The translations under genes and the position numbers were made by a program. 10,328 nucleotides of DNA. It comes from Terriglobales bacterium (lineage in GTDB: Bacteria; Acidobacteriota; Terriglobia; Terriglobales; Acidobacteriaceae). Within the stretch, counting starts at the first letter, position 1. Every line of letters starts with the position of its first letter. The DNA lies in NCBI GenBank assembly GCA_030043575.1, contig JASHXK010000352.1, forward strand, positions 1 to 10,328. The letters are read 5' to 3'. Under the pieces are notes generated by a model. That model worked only from the letters and a program-made list of their open reading frames with translations. It did not search any database and was not told the origin of the DNA. Shown in pieces: positions 8,340 through 10,328 of the stretch.

Positions 8340-9252
8340 ACACGAATTCGCCGCGGCCGCGGAGCGCCGCACGGTCCTGACGGAACCATTGGTGGTCTTG
8401 CCGGCATGGCCGCCGGTTGTGGCCGACAAGCGAGAGTTCGTGCGTTTCACACGTCTGCACCGCACCTTGCATGCCTGCATGATCGTTAGTTTCTTGACAT
8501 TGGCGCTGACCGGAATGTCACTGAAGTTCTCCTACACAGGATGGGCGGTAAGGCTGGCCCGCATTTTGGGCGGATTCGAGACTGCCGGTTTCATCCACCG
8601 CACCGCTGCCGTCGTCATGTTCGGCACGTTCTTCACGCACATTGCGACCCTTATCCGCGACAAGCGGCGTAACCATCTGACCTGGCGCTCCATTTTATTT
8701 GGACCCAGCACGCTACTGCCCACCCGGCGCGACGCCCAGGAACTGGCGGGCACCATGAAGTGGTTCCTGGGACTGGGACCGCGCCCCCATTACGGGCGCT
8801 GGACGTACTGGGAGAAGTTCGACTACTTCGCCGTGTTCTGGGGAATTGTGGTCATCGGTTCCACGGGGCTGACCCTCTGGTTTCCCGTCTTTTTCACCCG
8901 CTTTCTGCCGGGAGCCTTCATCAATGTGGCAACCATCATTCACAGCGACGAAGCGCTGCTGGCTACCGGGTTCATTTTCACCGTACATTTCTTCAACACC
9001 CACCTGCGGCCGGAGAAGTTTCCCATGGACACGACGATTTTCACCGGTCATATGCCGGTGGCCGAATTGCGGCGCGACAAACCACGGGAATATGCCGCCC
9101 TGGTGGCAGACGGAACGCTGGAGGAACACCTGGAGGAACCTCAGCCCGAGATCGTCATAAAGGCCTTTCGGGTCTTCGCCTGGACTGCCCTGGGTATCGG
9201 TTTCAGCGTTGTCGTGTGGATCATCTACGCCATGATTTTTGCCTACCGTTAA
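8326..9252 (+). CDS. Five-helix b-type cytochrome (cytochrome b561 / formate dehydrogenase gamma-like), partner of the multihaem cytochrome
   Basis: A 308-residue integral membrane protein of the di-haem cytochrome b superfamily that includes formate dehydrogenase gamma, hydrogenase b subunits and the b domains of Geobacter Cbc complexes. Predicted helices lie at about 47-67, 90-110, 165-188, 207-226 and 282-306. Candidate haem-b ligands sit in or next to them: H45 and H49 (RLHRTLHA), H91 (IHRTAAV), H105, H206 (IIHSDEALL), H221 and H226 (TVHFFNTHLRPEKFP). The first 40 residues are soluble, and an acidic segment (GTLEEHLEEPQPE) precedes the last helix. The start at 8326 overlaps the multihaem gene by 14 nt and has AAGGA upstream; an in-frame ATG at 8302 would add eight residues. 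Inferred role: exchange electrons with the membrane quinone pool and pass them to or from the periplasmic c-type haems of the overlapping gene's product. Exact haem ligation and direction of electron flow are not readable. Confidence 0.88.
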   Translation: MANPKHEFAAAAERRTVLTEPLVVLPAWPPVVADKREFVRFTRLHRTLHACMIVSFLTLALTGMSLKFSYTGWAVRLARILGGFETAGFIHRTAAVVMFGTFFTHIATLIRDKRRNHLTWRSILFGPSTLLPTRRDAQELAGTMKWFLGLGPRPHYGRWTYWEKFDYFAVFWGIVVIGSTGLTLWFPVFFTRFLPGAFINVATIIHSDEALLATGFIFTVHFFNTHLRPEKFPMDTTIFTGHMPVAELRRDKPREYAALVADGTLEEHLEEPQPEIVIKAFRVFAWTALGIGFSVVVWIIYAMIFAYR

Positions 9253-9257
9253 GGATT

Positions 9258-9275
9258 CCGCCGACAGGCCGGCGG
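9258..9275 (+). promoter_or_regulatory. Intercistronic GC hairpin between cytochrome b and the DUF4019 gene
   Basis: CCGCCG (9258-9263) and CGGCGG (9270-9275) are perfect inverted repeats around the loop ACAGGC, five bases after the cytochrome b stop and 15 nt before the next Shine-Dalgarno. No T-run follows directly, so it is not a typical intrinsic terminator. It may set transcript stability or partial read-through and so lower expression of the downstream lipoprotein relative to the cytochromes. Confidence 0.5.
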
Positions 9276-9290
9276 GCCAAGAAGTGTTTC

Positions 9291-9295
9291 AGGAG
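9291..9295 (+). promoter_or_regulatory. Ribosome binding site deciding the DUF4019 start
   Basis: AGGAG is 6 nt before ATG 9302, a near-ideal site. It rejects the longer in-frame reading from TTG 9239, which would add 21 residues in front of a clean lipoprotein signal peptide. Confidence 0.8.
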
Positions 9296-9301
9296 TATGT
9301 C

Positions 9302-9718
9302 ATGAAAAAAAATCTTCTTTGCGTTATTGGAACTGGGCTTTTGATGGTGTTGATTGGTAGCTGCTCGCAGGACAAGACCACAGCTGCCAAGGGCGCAGCT
9401 GAAGCCTGGCTCAAGCTTGTTGATTCCGGCAATTATGCACAGAGTTGGGAGCAGGCGGCGAATCTGATGAAGACTTCCGTTGCCAAGGAACAGTGGCAGC
9501 AGATTCTGGATTCAAACCGCGCGCCGCTTGGTCCGCTAATATCTCGCAAGTTGACTTCTGCCGAGTACAAGGAAGGGCTCCCCGGCGCTCCGGCTGGGCA
9601 GTATGTCGTGTTGCAATATGACAGCAGCTTCCAGCATAGGAGCTCGGTCATCGAAACGGCCGCTCCCACTCTAGACAAGGATGGAACCTGGAGAGTTTCC
9701 CTGTACTACATCAAGTGA
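9302..9718 (+). CDS. DUF4019 family lipoprotein, function unknown
   Basis: A 138-residue protein with a lipoprotein signal peptide: MKKNLLCV, a hydrophobic core, and lipobox IGSC with Cys21 as the acylation site. The mature part matches the DUF4019 pattern as I recall it: AAEAWLKLVDSGNYAQSWEQ near the N-terminus, W and R residues in EQWQQILDSNRAPLGPLISR, the turn GLPGAPAGQYVVLQYDSSF, and the end DKDGTWRVSLYYIK. The family fold resembles small NTF2/cystatin-like domains; no enzymatic function is established to my knowledge. After C7 and C21 it has no cysteine and no haem motif. It lies 49 nt after the cytochrome b gene on the same strand with a strong AGGAG site, so it is probably the last gene of the respiratory cluster. 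Placement suggests an accessory or assembly role, which is inference only. The 5' end is A/T-richer than its neighbours and contains an A8 run from the second codon, a possible slippage site. Confidence 0.85.
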   Translation: MKKNLLCVIGTGLLMVLIGSCSQDKTTAAKGAAEAWLKLVDSGNYAQSWEQAANLMKTSVAKEQWQQILDSNRAPLGPLISRKLTSAEYKEGLPGAPAGQYVVLQYDSSFQHRSSVIETAAPTLDKDGTWRVSLYYIK

Positions 9719-9848
9719 GTTTGTGCAGGCTTCGCACCCTCATCGGCAAGCCAACCGCGAGTGTGCGACTCTCCGTTCGGATTGGGCCTTGCGTAGAGCC
9801 CTGTTTCTATTCGTGAGGAAGGGCAGTTGATGAAATAAAAGAGGTTAC
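9719..9848. other. Non-coding gap between converging DUF4019 gene and tRNA-Thr
   Basis: No convincing gene. It should hold terminators for both directions. On the + strand the best candidate is GGGC (9784-9787) pairing with GCCC (9798-9801) followed by TGTTTCTATT, but the stem is only 4 bp. A second 4-bp hairpin is GAGT/ACTC at 9759-9771. On the minus strand a TTTTATTT run (complement of about 9833-9840) follows the tRNA closely and may end its transcript. Confidence 0.35.
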
Positions 9849-9924
9849 TGGAGCCGACGATCGGACTTGAACCGATGACCTGTCGATTACGAATCGACTG
9901 CTCTACCAACTGAGCTACGTCGGC
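9849..9924 (-). tRNA. tRNA-Thr (anticodon CGT)
   Basis: On the minus strand the full cloverleaf can be drawn: acceptor GCCGACG/CGTCGGC (9918-9924 with 9853-9859), D stem GCTC/GAGC with loop AGTTGGTA, anticodon stem GTCGA/TCGAC with loop TTCGTAA, and T stem ATCGG/CCGAT with loop TTCAAGT. The anticodon CGT (positions 9889-9891 on the + strand read ACG) decodes ACG threonine codons. The discriminator is T and the 3' CCA is encoded (9849-9851). All stems pair perfectly, so the gene looks functional. Confidence 0.97.
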
Positions 9925-9945
9925 CTGTTTTCAAAACTCACGAGG

Positions 9946-9973
9946 ATTCTAATCGGCGTCTTCGCAAATCAAA
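9946..9973 (-). promoter_or_regulatory. Candidate sigma70 promoter for tRNA-Thr
   Basis: On the minus strand TTTGAT (9968-9973) and TAGAAT (9946-9951) are separated by 16 nt and end about 21 nt before the mature tRNA 5' end, which leaves a short leader. The -10 box matches TATAAT at 5 of 6 positions; the -35 box is weaker. Predicted by eye only. Confidence 0.4.
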
Positions 9974-9998
9974 ACTCTGTAATTCGTTGACAATACAG

Positions 9999-10040
9999 GA
10001 AGTTGCTTGGCCTCACGACCCGTCGACTACGGATCGACTG
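9999..10040 (-). pseudogene. Decayed partial copy of tRNA-Thr(CGT)
   Basis: Bases 10017-10040 match 9877-9900 of the intact tRNA at 21 of 24 positions; all three differences are transitions. They cover the variable region and the complete anticodon arm, and the GTCGA/TCGAC stem and CGT triplet are kept. Next to it, 9999-10010 (GAAGTTGCTTGG) resembles the bases around the intact tRNA 3' end, 9841-9851 (GAGGTTACTGG). The 25 bases between these blocks in the intact gene (T arm and 3' acceptor) are replaced by six bases, 10011-10016. A CTGAGC at 10052-10057 may be what is left of the D arm. The copy cannot fold into a tRNA. It could be a tandem duplication that lost its T arm, or a recombination scar. 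Confidence 0.6.
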
Positions 10041-10175
10041 TACGAAAGAATCTGAGCACAAATCGAATGGCTGCAGGTCTGGATTTTACCACAATGACGT
10101 ACAGCTCTCGCCTGACCTTCAGTCGCGTCACCTGTAGGAGTTGAGCAGTGAGAGCGCGATGCTGCTGGGAATAAG

Positions 10176-10328
10176 CTAGTTCCTATGGAGTGGCCCATGG
10201 GGAACCATGCGGAAGGTCACCATCCGTGTACAGTGGGGGCATTCGACGTGGGCTACCTCATCATCGCTCGGCTGTGAGGTGGGCGACGTGCGCAAGCAAT
10301 AGGGGCAGGTTACGACGATGTACTCGCC
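10176..10328 (-). CDS. Cys4 zinc-ribbon protein, C-terminal 50 residues (5' part outside window)
   Basis: On the minus strand a frame is open from the right edge to a TAG at 10176-10178. The visible 50 residues begin GEYIVVTCPYCLRT, then a polar stretch (SPTSQPSDDEVAH), then VECPHCTRMVTFRMVPHGPL. Two CPXC knuckles, CPYC (visible residues 8-11) and CPHC (30-33), are separated by 18 residues, the layout of a small zinc ribbon. The surrounding beta-strand-like residues (EYIVVTC, VTFRMV) fit this. The gene runs convergent to the + strand genes and in the same direction as the tRNA. The start and any N-terminal domain lie outside the window, so I cannot name the protein; it may be a small stand-alone zinc-ribbon protein. 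The stop lies about 250 bp from the tRNA-Thr, with the tRNA remnant between. Confidence 0.7.
   Translation of the reverse strand, partial: GEYIVVTCPYCLRTSPTSQPSDDEVAHVECPHCTRMVTFRMVPHGPLHRN

Noticed and set aside
9784..9810. Intrinsic terminator after the DUF4019 gene
   Set aside because: The stem is only 4 bp and the following T tract is interrupted; kept only as a weak note in the intergenic entry.
9706..9909. Minus-strand open frame overlapping tRNA-Thr
   Set aside because: It starts inside the intact tRNA gene; its residues (for example RNRQVIGSSPIVGSS) are a translated tRNA, a common annotation artefact.
10013..10198. 61-codon minus-strand open frame near the right edge
   Set aside because: It overlaps the zinc-ribbon frame in another phase and runs into the tRNA remnant; no domain or ribosome site was seen.

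Overview
The window looks like part of a GC-rich Gram-negative genome, most plausibly an acidobacterium (Terriglobia-like). That placement is inferred from the mix of a MuxB-MuxC-OpmB-like efflux operon, a very haem-rich cytochrome c with a b-type partner, and a DUF4019 lipoprotein. No single feature proves it. Gram-negative architecture is certain, because an RND pump and an outer-membrane efflux factor are encoded.

Left part (1-6161, + strand): an efflux operon entered mid-gene. It has the C-terminal part of one RND permease, a complete second RND permease joined by an ATGA stop/start overlap, and an outer-membrane factor lipoprotein 30 nt further on. Two tandem RND permeases followed by an outer-membrane factor match the muxABC-opmB layout; the periplasmic adaptor is expected upstream, outside the window. 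The two permeases are clear paralogues. The first carries a 71-residue Ser/Ala/Thr/Pro-rich low-complexity segment in its periplasmic domain that the second lacks.

Middle part (6300-9718, + strand): a respiratory cluster. A 679-residue exported cytochrome c with 19 CXXCH motifs and a C-terminal membrane anchor overlaps the start of a five-helix b-type cytochrome. A short hairpin-containing gap leads to a small DUF4019 lipoprotein. The c and b proteins probably form a membrane complex that moves electrons between the quinone pool and the periplasmic haem chain; the final donor or acceptor cannot be read from the sequence. The cytochrome c is built from an internal duplication: the haem spacing 30-28-45-28-30 residues occurs twice, 242 residues apart, and 30-28 occurs a third time near the C-terminus.

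Right part (9719-10328): non-coding DNA with a minus-strand tRNA-Thr(CGT), a decayed partial copy of the same tRNA about 140 bp away, and the C-terminal 50 residues of a minus-strand Cys4 zinc-ribbon protein that enters from the right edge. I saw no CRISPR array, insertion sequence or phage gene.

Best candidate for something under-described: the 19-haem cytochrome with its b-type partner and DUF4019 lipoprotein, a possible modular electron conduit.
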